From positions 1 through 64,000 of the forward strand of contig NZ_JBNCAN010000005.1 in the NCBI RefSeq assembly GCF_049808615.1: a stretch of DNA of 64,000 nt, given 5' to 3'. Positions 31,222 through 40,014 of the stretch are shown one piece after another; the stretch's first letter is position 1, and every line of letters starts with the position of its first letter. The notes under the pieces were generated by a model. That model was given only the letters and a program-made list of their open reading frames with translations. It was not told the DNA's origin and made no database searches. Both the position numbers and the translations under genes were made by a program. Source of the stretch: Modicisalibacter sp049808615. GTDB lineage: Bacteria > Pseudomonadota > Gammaproteobacteria > Pseudomonadales > Halomonadaceae.

Positions 31222-34200
31222 TCAGATCCAGCCGCGTCGCGCCAGCACGTAGTACAGCAGCGGCACCACCAGGATGGTCAGCAGCGTGGACATGGCGAGC
31301 CCGAAGATCAGTGAAATCGCCAGGCCGTTGAAGATCGGGTCGCTGAGGATGAAATAGGCGCCGACCATGGCCGAGATGGCGGTCAGGGCGATGGGCTTGA
31401 TGCGCACTGCGCCGGCCAGCACCACCGCCTCGTCCAGCGCCACGCCTTCGTCGAGCAGCTGCTTGATGAACACCACCAGCAGGATGGAGTTGCGCACGAT
31501 GATCCCGGCCAGGGCGATCATGCCGATCATGCTGGTGGCGGTGAACTCCCGGCCGAGCAGGGCGTGTCCCGGCAGGATGCCGATCAGGGTGAGCGGAATC
31601 GGCGCCATGATCACCAGCGGCAGCAGGTAGGAGCGGAACTGGGCCACCAGCAGCAGGAAGATCATGAACACCCCGACGCTGTAGGCCGCCCCCATGTCGC
31701 GGAAGGTCTCATAGGTGATCTGCCATTCGCCGTCCCATTTGAGCGCGCCGAGCTCCGCCAGGGGCGGCTGGCGGATGAAGTACTGGGCCGGACTGTCCGG
31801 CTCGGCGTTGAGTTCGCTCACCAGGGCGAACATGCCGTACAGCGGTGAGTCTATCTTGCCGGCCATGTCGGCGGTGACGTAGGTCACCGGCAGCAGGTCC
31901 TTGTGATAGCGCGCGCCCTGCCAGGGCGCGTCGTGAAACTCGGCGATGCTCGCCAGCGGGATCAGCTCCCCGCCGCGGCTTCTCACCGCCAGCGACAGCA
32001 GCGCCGCCTGCTGGGCCCTGTCGCCTTCCTCGAGGATGACGCGGATGGGCACCGCGTACTTGGCGTTCTCGTCATGCAGATAGCCGACGTTGCGATCTCC
32101 CAGGGCGATCTGAATCGCCTCCACCACCTGGGACTGGGAAACGCCAAGACGCGCCGCCCGCGCCCGATCCACCACCAGGTCCCACTGGCGGGTGGGCGCG
32201 GTCAGGGTGGTATCGATATCCACCAGCCCCTCGATGCGGGTCATGCGCTCGGCCAGGTCCTGGGCGAGCTCGGCGCGGCGGCGATGATCCACGGCGTAGA
32301 CCTCCGCCACCAGCGGCGAGAGCACCGGCGGGCCGGGCGGCACCTCGACGACCTTCACCGCCGCATCGAAGCGCTCGCCGATGGCCTGCAGCGCCGGACG
32401 GATGGCCGTGGCGATGGCGTGGGACTGACGTTCGCGTCGGGATTCGTCGGCCAGATTGATCTGGATATCGCCCTGGTAGGGGTCGGCTCGCAGGTAGTGC
32501 TGGCGTACCAGGCCGTTGAAGTTCATCGGCGAAGCGGTGCCGGCGTAGGCCTGCCAGTTGGCGACCTCCTCGACCGTCTCCAGATGTTCGCCCATTGCCA
32601 GCAGTACCCGCTGGGTTCGCTCCATGGGCGTGTGCTCCGGCATGTCGATGACGACCTGCAGCTCAGACTTGTTGTCGAAGGGCAGCATCTTGAGGATCAC
32701 CGCCTGGAACACCGGCAGCGCGCTAGCCAGCAGCGTCAGGCCGATCACGCCCAGGGCGAGCACTCCTCGGCGCCAGCGATGCGCGCCTAGAAACGGCGTG
32801 AGCAGCCGGCTGAACCAGCGGCGGGTCGTGGGGTTGACGCCCTCGGCGGAGTTGGTCGCCTGTTCCTCGGCCTGGGCAGCGACGCCTTTTTGATGGGCGA
32901 GCAGGCGCAGGGCAAGCCAAGGGGCCACCACGAAGGCCACGATCTGGGAGAATACCATGCCCGCGGAGGCGTTGATGGGAATCGGGCTCATGTAGGGGCC
33001 CATCAGGCCGGTCACGAAGGCCATGGGCAGCAGCGCCGCCATGATGGTGAGGCTTGCCATGATGGTCGGCGTACCCACCTCGTCCACCGCCACCGGGATG
33101 ATGTCCTTGACCGGATGGCGGCTGGTGCGGATGCGGCGATGGATGTTCTCGGTGATGACGATGCCGTCGTCGACCAGGATCCCGATGGAGAAGATCAGCG
33201 CGAACAGCGACACCCGGTTGATGGTGAATCCCCAGGCCCAAGAAAAGACCAGGGTCAGCAGCAGGGTGACCAGCACCGCCACACCGACGATCAGCGCCTG
33301 GCGCCAGCCCATGGCGATCAGCACCAGCGCCACCACGCCTAGCGTCGCGGAGATCAGGTCCGAGATCAGCTTGCGCGCCTTCGCCGAGGCCGTCTCGCCG
33401 TAGTCGCGGCTGACCACGATCTCGATACCTTCCGGCAGCGCCCGGTTGCGCAGGGCGTCCAGGCGCCGCTCGATGGTGGTGGTGATGTCGCTGGCGTTCT
33501 CGCCGGGTTTCTTGGCGATGGCCAGGGTCACGGCGGGGTACAGTTCGCCGGCGGTTCCGGGACGCGAATCGCTGGTCGCCGGACCGAAGCCCATCATCAC
33601 GCTGCGATCCGGAACGCTGTCGCCGCGGCTGACGGTGGCGACATCGTCGAGGAACACCGCCGCCCCATCGTGCATGCCCACCACCAGCCGGCGCAGGGTC
33701 TCGATGTCGCTGAGCAGGGCCCCCGGCTGAAGCGGAATCGACAGGCCGTCCCGGGTGATGCGACTTTCCTGGCCGCTGTCATTGGCGGCCCGCAGCGCGC
33801 TCTCGATATCCGCGACGCTGAGATCGTAACCGTCCAGCAGCGCCGGGTCGAAGCGCACCTCCACCCGGTCCGGCGTCCCGCCCACGGTGTAGATGTCGCG
33901 GGTACCGGGCACCCGCTTGAGCGCCACCTCCAGGGTGTGGGCGAGCCGGGTCAGCTCCGCCCCGGTGCGCCGCCCGCTCGGGTCATACAGGGTGAGGGTC
34001 ATGATGGGCACGTCGTCGATACCCTGGGGCTTGACCAGCGGCTGACTGGCGCCGAGATCCGACGGCAGCCAGTCCTGGTTGGAGTAGACCTGGTTGTACA
34101 GCCGCACCAGGGCCTCCTGCCGGGAAAGCCCGACTTCGAACTCCACGGTGATCACCGCCTCACCCTGGCGCGAGACCGAGTAGACGTGCTTGATACCCTC

Positions 34201-34452
34201 GATCTCGCTCATCACCTGTTCGGCGGGAATGGCGATCAGACTCTCCACTTCCGCGACGCTTGCACCGGGCAGGCCGATGAAGATGTCCGCCATGGTGACG
34301 TCGATCTGGGGCTCTTCCTCCTTGGGCGTGATCACCACGGCGAGGATACCCAGCAGGATCGCCATCAGCGCCAGCAGCGGAGTCAGTGGGGAATTCTGAA
34401 AGACACGGGCAATGACACCGGAGGGGCCGACCGGGGGTAGGGGAGGACTCAC
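31222..34452 (-). CDS. RND-family efflux permease
   Basis: A 1076-residue inner-membrane pump of the resistance-nodulation-division family with the usual two blocks of transmembrane helices and two periplasmic loops. Conserved stretches include the TM4 region SIGILVDDGIVITENIHRRI near residue 415, with the paired aspartates of the proton relay, and GIIVRNSILLVVFI near 970. Substrate is not evident; the N-terminal region (ITPKEEEPQIDVTMADIF) is like that of broad or metal-related subfamilies often annotated simply as efflux RND permease. It overlaps the adaptor gene by ATGA and is the last gene of a four-gene unit headed by an octahaem cytochrome. No outer-membrane factor is present. Confidence 0.93.
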   Translation of the reverse strand: MSPPLPPVGPSGVIARVFQNSPLTPLLALMAILLGILAVVITPKEEEPQIDVTMADIFIGLPGASVAEVESLIAIPAEQVMSEIEGIKHVYSVSRQGEAVITVEFEVGLSRQEALVRLYNQVYSNQDWLPSDLGASQPLVKPQGIDDVPIMTLTLYDPSGRRTGAELTRLAHTLEVALKRVPGTRDIYTVGGTPDRVEVRFDPALLDGYDLSVADIESALRAANDSGQESRITRDGLSIPLQPGALLSDIETLRRLVVGMHDGAAVFLDDVATVSRGDSVPDRSVMMGFGPATSDSRPGTAGELYPAVTLAIAKKPGENASDITTTIERRLDALRNRALPEGIEIVVSRDYGETASAKARKLISDLISATLGVVALVLIAMGWRQALIVGVAVLVTLLLTLVFSWAWGFTINRVSLFALIFSIGILVDDGIVITENIHRRIRTSRHPVKDIIPVAVDEVGTPTIMASLTIMAALLPMAFVTGLMGPYMSPIPINASAGMVFSQIVAFVVAPWLALRLLAHQKGVAAQAEEQATNSAEGVNPTTRRWFSRLLTPFLGAHRWRRGVLALGVIGLTLLASALPVFQAVILKMLPFDNKSELQVVIDMPEHTPMERTQRVLLAMGEHLETVEEVANWQAYAGTASPMNFNGLVRQHYLRADPYQGDIQINLADESRRERQSHAIATAIRPALQAIGERFDAAVKVVEVPPGPPVLSPLVAEVYAVDHRRRAELAQDLAERMTRIEGLVDIDTTLTAPTRQWDLVVDRARAARLGVSQSQVVEAIQIALGDRNVGYLHDENAKYAVPIRVILEEGDRAQQAALLSLAVRSRGGELIPLASIAEFHDAPWQGARYHKDLLPVTYVTADMAGKIDSPLYGMFALVSELNAEPDSPAQYFIRQPPLAELGALKWDGEWQITYETFRDMGAAYSVGVFMIFLLLVAQFRSYLLPLVIMAPIPLTLIGILPGHALLGREFTATSMIGMIALAGIIVRNSILLVVFIKQLLDEGVALDEAVVLAGAVRIKPIALTAISAMVGAYFILSDPIFNGLAISLIFGLAMSTLLTILVVPLLYYVLARRGWI

Positions 34453-35492
34453 TGACCGCTTTCCTCACCGACGACCGTCAGCCGTTCGCTGCCGAACAGG
34501 GCATCCGGAGACGTCGCCACCCGCTCGCCCTCGTCGAGCCCCGCCAGCACCTCGAGGCGACCGTCGCGTTCGATGCCGGTACGTATCTGGCGCAGACGCG
34601 GGCGATCATCATCCAGCACGAAGACCGCCGTCAGCTCGCTGTGATGGAAGACCGCGCCGGCCGGTATCCACAGCGCCTCACGGGTGGCCACCGGCACGTC
34701 CACCTTGACCAGCATGCCCGGATAGAGTCCCTCGCCAGGTGCCGGTAGCGCCAGTCGCAGGCGGAAGGTATGGGTCTGTTTACTCGCATAGGGGTAGAAG
34801 GTCATCTCGCCGGTCTTCAGGATGCGGCCGTCGGTCAGTGTCACCCGGGCCTGGCGCTGAGCCCTGGCCAGGTCGGCGTAACGCTGAGGCAGGTCGACCA
34901 CCACCCGCAGCCGCTCCAGCGACAGCCCGGTCAGCAGCGGCTGGCCGGGACTGACCGCTTCCCCCACCTCGACGTGGCGCTCGGTCAGGATGCCGTCGTA
35001 GGGCGCGAGCACCCGGGTGTATCCCAGCTGTTCCCGGGCCTCGGCAAGCGCGGCCTCGGCGCGCTCCACTCGGGCCTGGGCACTGGTCAGCGTATTGCGC
35101 GCCTGATCGAATTCCTCCCGGGAGATCAAATCGCGGGCCTGCAGGGTTCGCACCCGCTCGAAGCGCTGACGGGCGTCCTGCAGTCCGGCCTGGGCGTCCT
35201 CCAGGTTGGCCTTGGCCTGGTCGCGGCGGGCGCGCTGCTCACTGTCTTCCAGTTGCACGATCAGCTCGCCGGCGGCCACCCGGTCATCCACGTCGAAAGG
35301 CAGACGCATCACGCGGCCCGAGGTCTGGGCGGAGACCGTGCTTCGCTGCACCGCCTCGACCGCTCCGTCAAGTCTCAGCGTCTCCTGTAGCGTCGCCCGC
35401 TCCACTTCGGCAACGGGAAGTTCTGCTTGAACGCTCAGGCTGAACAGAGCAGCGACGAGGCCACTCAGCAGGAGTCGGAACACGCCGGTCAT
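34449..35492 (-). CDS. RND periplasmic adaptor (membrane-fusion protein)
   Basis: A 347-residue HlyD/AcrA-type adaptor with a signal peptide (MTGVFRLLLSGLVAALFSLSVQA). The barrel-sandwich hybrid is split by an alpha-helical hairpin: VSAQTSGRVMRLPFDVDDRV near residue 53 and the second lipoyl half APYDGILTERHVEVGEAVS near 155, with a heptad-rich coil (QAKANLEDAQAGLQDARQRF) between. The C-terminal part has the membrane-proximal domain (GERVATSPDALFGSERLTVV). It bridges the RND permease to an outer-membrane channel. It overlaps both neighbours by ATGA, so all four genes of this unit are translated together. Confidence 0.9.
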   Translation of the reverse strand: MTGVFRLLLSGLVAALFSLSVQAELPVAEVERATLQETLRLDGAVEAVQRSTVSAQTSGRVMRLPFDVDDRVAAGELIVQLEDSEQRARRDQAKANLEDAQAGLQDARQRFERVRTLQARDLISREEFDQARNTLTSAQARVERAEAALAEAREQLGYTRVLAPYDGILTERHVEVGEAVSPGQPLLTGLSLERLRVVVDLPQRYADLARAQRQARVTLTDGRILKTGEMTFYPYASKQTHTFRLRLALPAPGEGLYPGMLVKVDVPVATREALWIPAGAVFHHSELTAVFVLDDDRPRLRQIRTGIERDGRLEVLAGLDEGERVATSPDALFGSERLTVVGEESGQ

Positions 35493-36163
35493 ATCGATGT
35501 TTTCTCTCCCGCCGACTGATGCAGCGTATTGGCGGATCCTCGGTCAGGCGTATCCTTCTCGGACGATTGCTCCCGGGTGTCTTCGTACCCGGTGATCATG
35601 GGCTTGAGGTGACTGAAGAGCGTCTTGCCCATGGTCGTCATGTAGACGTGGCCGATCACGAAGACCAGCATGGCGAAGGCTGCGGCGGTATGCACCAGGG
35701 CCACGTCGCCCAGGGACAGGCCCTCCAGCCCCCAGGCGGGCCAGTGGTTGTAGAACAGATACAGCAGCCCCGAGATCCAGATGACCGGCGAGATCACCAG
35801 CTTGAAGCCCAGGTAGGCCAGGCGTTGCAACGGGTTGTGCTTGGCCTGGGTGGTTCGGCGAAAGGGATGCTCGGCGCCGGTAAAGGTGCCGATCAGGTAA
35901 TAGTGGATCACCGCGCCCAGCTTGTCGGTGGTGGGAATGTACTGGCGCCATTCCCCGGTGGTGAAGTGCCAGAAGATCGCCAGGATCCACAGGCCGATCA
36001 GGGTGTAGGCCGCCAGCCCGTGCAGCCGGGAGGCGGTGCCGAATCCCAGTGCCTGGTAGCTGCCGTGGATTTCGAAGCCGGTGAACATCAGGAAGAAGAT
36101 CAGCGCCGCCTGGGAACAGTGCCAGAAGCGTTCGAAGCGCTTGTAGATCATCACGCCTTTCAT
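35489..36163 (-). CDS. Membrane cytochrome b subunit (PhsC/formate-dehydrogenase-gamma type)
   Basis: A 224-residue integral membrane cytochrome b with four hydrophobic segments. Candidate haem histidines are in FERFWHCSQAALIFF (near residue 15), RLHGLAAYTLIG (near 48), and LVHTAAAFAMLVFVIGHVYM (near 156-172). This fold is found in quinol-oxidising or quinone-reducing subunits of periplasmic respiratory enzymes such as thiosulfate reductase PhsC and formate dehydrogenase gamma. It overlaps the octahaem cytochrome gene by ATGA and probably links that cytochrome to the quinone pool. Confidence 0.85.
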   Translation of the reverse strand: MKGVMIYKRFERFWHCSQAALIFFLMFTGFEIHGSYQALGFGTASRLHGLAAYTLIGLWILAIFWHFTTGEWRQYIPTTDKLGAVIHYYLIGTFTGAEHPFRRTTQAKHNPLQRLAYLGFKLVISPVIWISGLLYLFYNHWPAWGLEGLSLGDVALVHTAAAFAMLVFVIGHVYMTTMGKTLFSHLKPMITGYEDTREQSSEKDTPDRGSANTLHQSAGEKTSI

Positions 36164-37752
36164 GAGTCTTTCCTCCTGCGACGTGTCACGATGCGTCCAC
36201 CGGCATGGACGAGGCTGCCGACCAGTACCAGCAGGGCGGCGCTCCAGCCCGCTCTATCCAGCCAGACGCTGCGGTCCCGGGCGGGAAGGTAGAAATCCGT
36301 CAGTGCCGCCAGCCGCCCCTCCCGGGCATGGCAGGCGCTGCAGTGCAAGGCGTCCTCGGCCGGCGCGACCATGTGGGTGATCGGCCAGTACATGAGTGTT
36401 TCCACGAAGGCATACTCGCCGCTGTAGGGTTGGTCGGCGTATTCGGTGCCGGCCTTCAGTGCCTTGCCCCAGTCGAAGTTCGTCCACAGCGCCGTATCGT
36501 CGTCGGCACTGTAGACGTGGTTGACCAGCAGGTGCTGGTTGACCGGATCGTAGGGCTGCGTGCCCTGCATGATCTTGAAGGGCCAGATGCGCGAATCGGG
36601 GTCATCGTGGCTGCCCTGGAGTGTGTTGATCTCGATGGGCTGATGGCTGTCATCGAGGGTGTCGCTGCGCAGGGTGTAGCGCACCTGGCCGTCGAACCAG
36701 CGGTATTCCGGCACCACATTCTCGCCATGGCGGAAGGTCCCCTTGGTGCTCAGGTACTCGAGATTGCCATCCGCATCGCGAATCGTCAGCGGCTTGCCAT
36801 CCTCGCCGAGACGCCCGGCAGTGGACCAGTCCCACCAGGTCTTGGTAGCGACGCCACCCCGAGCGAATTCTGGTATATGACAGCTCTGGCAGGCGACCTG
36901 GTCGACGTGGTCGTTGAGCTTGTTGGAGGCGTGAGGTGCCGTGCCGTGGCAGGACTCAGAGGAAGCCCGGGTGAAGTCGGTGTGACCCGGCACGTCGATA
37001 CCCTGGGTATCTCGGGCCTTGGCCAGATACCGGCTGCCGGTGACGCTGTGCGCCGAGGTGGTGTGACAGTCGGCGCAGGCGAAATCGGCCCCGTCCGATG
37101 ACATGTGCACGTCCAGCGAGAAGGGCGGGGTGACCAGGGACGAATCCAGATCGCCGTGTTTCACTCCATCGCCGCCACCGCCATAGAAATGACAGCTGCC
37201 GCAATTCTCGCGAGCGGTGGGGCCTATGTGCTGGGCGATGAGGGCCAGATCGGGAGGCTCTCTTGTCGGGTCGTCGGGAGATTCGTAGAGCGGGTGGCCG
37301 GCACCCGTGGGGGTCTTCCAGTAATCGCCGGTGGTGTCGTGGCAGATCAGGCAATCGACTCGGTTGCCCGCGGCGGGTGGATCCTGGCGCATATCCTGCC
37401 AGCCGTAGCCGGTATGGCAGCTGGTGCAGCGCGGTTCATTCGAGCTGACCGAACCGCAGAAGCTGTTGATCACGTGACGCTTGCCCAGCAACTGACGGGT
37501 CGTCGGGTGCAGGTATTCCCAGGTCCAGTGGGTGCTTGCCTGAAGTTGATCGGCGGCCTCGGTGTGGCATTTCAGGCACGCCTCGGTAACTTCGGGCCCC
37601 GAGGCGAAGGGGCCTTGAAGCGCCTTGAAGCGTTCGTGATCCGCCGTCGAGGGTGACGCGCGTTCCAGTGCCGCTACCGGCAATGTGCCGGAGAAGAGCA
37701 GCAGGAAGGTCAGGAGAGCGCTTACCAGCATACGAGTGTGGTAATCCATCAT
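36160..37752 (-). CDS. Octahaem tetrathionate-reductase-type cytochrome c with C-terminal anchor
   Basis: A 530-residue multihaem cytochrome with a signal peptide and a C-terminal membrane segment (SAALLVLVGSLVHAGGRIV). Eight haem sites line up: CxxCH at 59, 109, 134, 184, 226, 288 and 471, and a sixth in sequence at 265-269 that reads SESCH in place of CxxCH. The layout is that of octahaem tetrathionate reductase (OTR), a relative of hydroxylamine oxidoreductase and NrfA; members reduce tetrathionate, nitrite or hydroxylamine in vitro. The start chosen follows GGGGGAGG. It is the first gene of a four-gene coupled unit with cytochrome b, adaptor and RND pump. Confidence 0.88.
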   Translation of the reverse strand: MMDYHTRMLVSALLTFLLLFSGTLPVAALERASPSTADHERFKALQGPFASGPEVTEACLKCHTEAADQLQASTHWTWEYLHPTTRQLLGKRHVINSFCGSVSSNEPRCTSCHTGYGWQDMRQDPPAAGNRVDCLICHDTTGDYWKTPTGAGHPLYESPDDPTREPPDLALIAQHIGPTARENCGSCHFYGGGGDGVKHGDLDSSLVTPPFSLDVHMSSDGADFACADCHTTSAHSVTGSRYLAKARDTQGIDVPGHTDFTRASSESCHGTAPHASNKLNDHVDQVACQSCHIPEFARGGVATKTWWDWSTAGRLGEDGKPLTIRDADGNLEYLSTKGTFRHGENVVPEYRWFDGQVRYTLRSDTLDDSHQPIEINTLQGSHDDPDSRIWPFKIMQGTQPYDPVNQHLLVNHVYSADDDTALWTNFDWGKALKAGTEYADQPYSGEYAFVETLMYWPITHMVAPAEDALHCSACHAREGRLAALTDFYLPARDRSVWLDRAGWSAALLVLVGSLVHAGGRIVTRRRRKDS

Positions 37753-37868
37753 GATGACCTCCCCCAACATCGTGTTGAAATCAGCCAGCACGCGAACCTT
37801 GTGACTGGATAGTTATAACGCTATTCCAAATGTTAGTCTCAGCATCGTCGGTTGTATTTCTCTCCACC

Positions 37869-37882
37869 ATGACCTGAATCAA
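37869..37882. promoter_or_regulatory. FNR/Anr-like site between octahaem and stress-protein genes
   Basis: ATGACCTGAATCAA keeps a perfect ATCAA half-site and a degenerate second half (ATGAC for TTGAT), eight of ten consensus bases. It lies in the divergent promoter region of the octahaem cytochrome and the universal stress protein. It is weaker than the other boxes in this window. Confidence 0.4.
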
Positions 37883-37977
37883 GACGTCGCCTCTTTGCGC
37901 ACCGTCATTCACGCTTTCGCATAAACTGTGACATCCAAATAATGTTTTGGTGGGCCGGTCTCTATAGGGGGTAGGTC

Positions 37978-38943
37978 ATGAAACAGTTCAGAAACATCCT
38001 CTATGTCCTGGAAGCTGCCTCGGAAATGGATGCCGCTCTCGAGAGGGTTGTCTTGCTGGCGGGAAACAACCAGGCGGATCTGACGGTGATCGATGTCATG
38101 GTGCCCACAGAGGCGACTCCGGTATTACTCGCCAATGGCCCCGGGCCCACTGAACTGCAAGCGTCCTTGGTCGCCGAGCGTCGGGCGGCGTTGGAGTCAT
38201 TTGTGGAACCCTACCGGAAAGACTGTACCCTTCATGTCGATGTGCTGGTCGGTAGGCTTTTCATGGAAACGATTCGCCACGTATTGAAGAACTCATACGA
38301 TCTGATCATCAAGAATGCCGAGGACCCCGATTGGCGTGACCGATTGTTCGGCAGCGACGACATGCACCTGCTACGCAAATGTCCATGTCCGGTCTGGCTA
38401 ATGAAACCTAGAGAAAAAGCGAGTTACGACAACATAGTCGCCGCGATTGATTTCAATCCGGATCGGCTCGACACGCTGGAAGAGCCACTGAACATTCAGG
38501 TTCTCAAGATAGCCAGTTCATTGGCACTGGCGAATTCCGCCATCTTGCATGTAGTGCATGTCTGGGATGCCCCTCACGCCGGGTATGTGAGCATGTGGGC
38601 GAGCGACAAGAAAGGTGCGATGCAGGCCTTCACCGAAGGCGTGTATGCCGGTCACATGAATGGCATGAATCGATTGAAGCAATTGATGCCCGCATGGATT
38701 GGACGGGAAGCCTATGACTATATCGCTCCTCGATTCCATGCGCCCCAAGGAGCGCCGGAAAAGATAATACCTGCAATGGCCGTTCAACTGCAGGCGGACC
38801 TGATAGTGATGGGTACCGTTGCACGAACGGGCATCACGGGATTGCTGATCGGGAATACGGCGGAAGCGATTCTCGATCAACTGACGTGTTCCGTGCTTGC
38901 CGTCAAGCCAGCGGGTTTCGTATCACCGATAACAATCGACTGA
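37978..38943 (+). CDS. Tandem universal stress protein (UspE-like)
   Basis: A 321-residue protein with two Usp domains in tandem, as in E. coli UspE (316 residues). The first opens KQFRNILYVLEAASEM and the second at about residue 150 with KASYDNIVAAIDFNPDR. The C-terminal domain carries the nucleotide-binding glycine motif as MGTVARTGITGLLIGNTAE near residue 280. Usp proteins help survival during growth arrest and, in pseudomonads, anaerobic energy stress. A GGGGGTAGG ribosome site precedes the ATG. A weak FNR-like box lies about 100 bases upstream. Confidence 0.9.
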   Translation: MKQFRNILYVLEAASEMDAALERVVLLAGNNQADLTVIDVMVPTEATPVLLANGPGPTELQASLVAERRAALESFVEPYRKDCTLHVDVLVGRLFMETIRHVLKNSYDLIIKNAEDPDWRDRLFGSDDMHLLRKCPCPVWLMKPREKASYDNIVAAIDFNPDRLDTLEEPLNIQVLKIASSLALANSAILHVVHVWDAPHAGYVSMWASDKKGAMQAFTEGVYAGHMNGMNRLKQLMPAWIGREAYDYIAPRFHAPQGAPEKIIPAMAVQLQADLIVMGTVARTGITGLLIGNTAEAILDQLTCSVLAVKPAGFVSPITID

Positions 38944-39040
38944 CGATTCCGTGGCGTTCCTTGCACTCTAATCGCGCCGCTGCATATCGTCCGTTGATGG
39001 GAATATCGGTATATCGGGCATGGTTCACCTTCGCATCTGA

Positions 39041-39361
39041 TCAGGCACAGAATTGCTCATAGAGCGTCTGAATGACCGCCATGGCCTGCTCGCTGCTGAT
39101 GCGATAGTAGATCTGCTTTCCTTCACGGCGTGTCGCCACGAGGTTTTCTCGCCGTAGTACTGCGAGCTGCTGCGACAAGGTGGGTTGTTCGATGCCCGTC
39201 TGCTGTTCCAGATCGCCCACGTTCATCTCACCTTGGGACAGGTGGCACAGCAACAGCAGACGGTTCGTGTTCGCAAGTGTCTTGAGCAGTCGTCCTGCCT
39301 CGTCGGCGCTCTCGCGAAGCCGGTCGAGTTCCAGTGCGGTGTCTTGTCGCATCGTTGTCAA
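39041..39361 (-). CDS. ArsR-family repressor, SqrR/BigR/YgaV-like
   Basis: A 106-residue winged-helix repressor. The recognition region is VGDLEQQTGIEQPTLSQQLA with the wing ENLVATRREGKQIYYRI. Two cysteines, C39 in RLLLLCHLS and C105 in YEQFCA, sit where SqrR, BigR and YgaV keep the pair that forms a per- or polysulfide bridge. The arsenic- and zinc-site motif ELCVCDL is absent. So sensing of reactive sulfur species fits better than sensing arsenite, though the divergent partner genes include a transporter of the arsenite/bile-acid type. An AT-rich palindrome lies in the shared promoter region. Confidence 0.82.
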   Translation of the reverse strand: MTTMRQDTALELDRLRESADEAGRLLKTLANTNRLLLLCHLSQGEMNVGDLEQQTGIEQPTLSQQLAVLRRENLVATRREGKQIYYRISSEQAMAVIQTLYEQFCA

Positions 39362-39387
39362 AGGATCCCTATGGTTTTATAAAAACA

Positions 39388-39403
39388 TTATATTTAAAAA
39401 TAA
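39388..39403. promoter_or_regulatory. Candidate ArsR-family operator
   Basis: TTATATTTAAAAATAA is a near-palindrome (only the two bases flanking the TTTAAA core mismatch) in the 123-bp gap between the repressor and the dsrE-like gene. ArsR-family operators are typically AT-rich palindromes in this place. Confidence 0.45.
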
Positions 39404-39484
39404 AGTGAAAGGCCACGATGGATCATCCCCCCGGTACGGGAGGAAACGACCTCCCCCGGGAGACTCACGCCAAGGAGAAAACCA

Positions 39485-39958
39485 ATGACCTCATCTCGAT
39501 ACACTCGTCTCTTCCTGCCCCTGGCCACTCTCGCAATGGGGGTTGGTGCAAGCGTCACATCCCAAGCCAGCTCTGAGGAGTCCACTCAGCAAGGCGCCGC
39601 AGAACAGGCCATGGTGATCGTCACCAGCGATTCGCTGCAGACCCAGGGCATGGCCATGGTGTTGTCCCGCACCATGCAGCAGCAGGGCACGAAATTGAAC
39701 ATCCTGCTCTGCGATCGGGCCGGGGATCTGGCAATCGCAGATTACCAGAGTGAGTCCGCCCTGGCGCCCAAGGACATGAAGCCCGAAGGGTTGCTGCAGA
39801 TGATCATGAACGACGGCGCGGAGGTGGCGGTCTGCGCGCTCTATCTACCTAACAGCGATCATCAGGAGAGCGATCTGCGCGAGGGCGTGAGCGTCGCCCA
39901 GCCGCCGGCGATGGCCGAGATGATGCGCGATCCCGATACCAGGATCTTCCACTTCTAA
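39485..39958 (+). CDS. Exported DsrE-like protein
   Basis: A 157-residue protein with an N-terminal signal or anchor (RLFLPLATLAMGVGASVTSQA) followed by a DsrE/DsrF-type fold: VIVTSDSLQTQGMAMVLSR, then KLNILLCDRAGDLA with the cysteine (near residue 76) and LLQMIMNDGAEVAVCALYLP with a second (near 119). DsrE-type proteins carry persulfide sulfur on a cysteine. Export to the periplasm is less usual for the family. It lies divergently from the SqrR-like repressor and ends at a strong terminator. Confidence 0.75.
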   Translation: MTSSRYTRLFLPLATLAMGVGASVTSQASSEESTQQGAAEQAMVIVTSDSLQTQGMAMVLSRTMQQQGTKLNILLCDRAGDLAIADYQSESALAPKDMKPEGLLQMIMNDGAEVAVCALYLPNSDHQESDLREGVSVAQPPAMAEMMRDPDTRIFHF

Positions 39959-39970
39959 CCGCCATTCAAA

Positions 39971-40001
39971 CGGCCGCTCCATGGAGCGGCCGCCTCGTTT
40001 T
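39971..40001 (+). terminator. Intrinsic terminator between dsrE-like gene and transporter
   Basis: A perfect 11-bp inverted repeat (CGGCCGCTCCA at 39971-39981 and TGGAGCGGCCG at 39982-39992) is followed by CCTCGTTTTT. It lies just 14 bases before the transporter start codon, so transcription into the transporter would need read-through or antitermination. Confidence 0.8.
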
Positions 40002-40014
40002 TCGAGGGCAGCGC

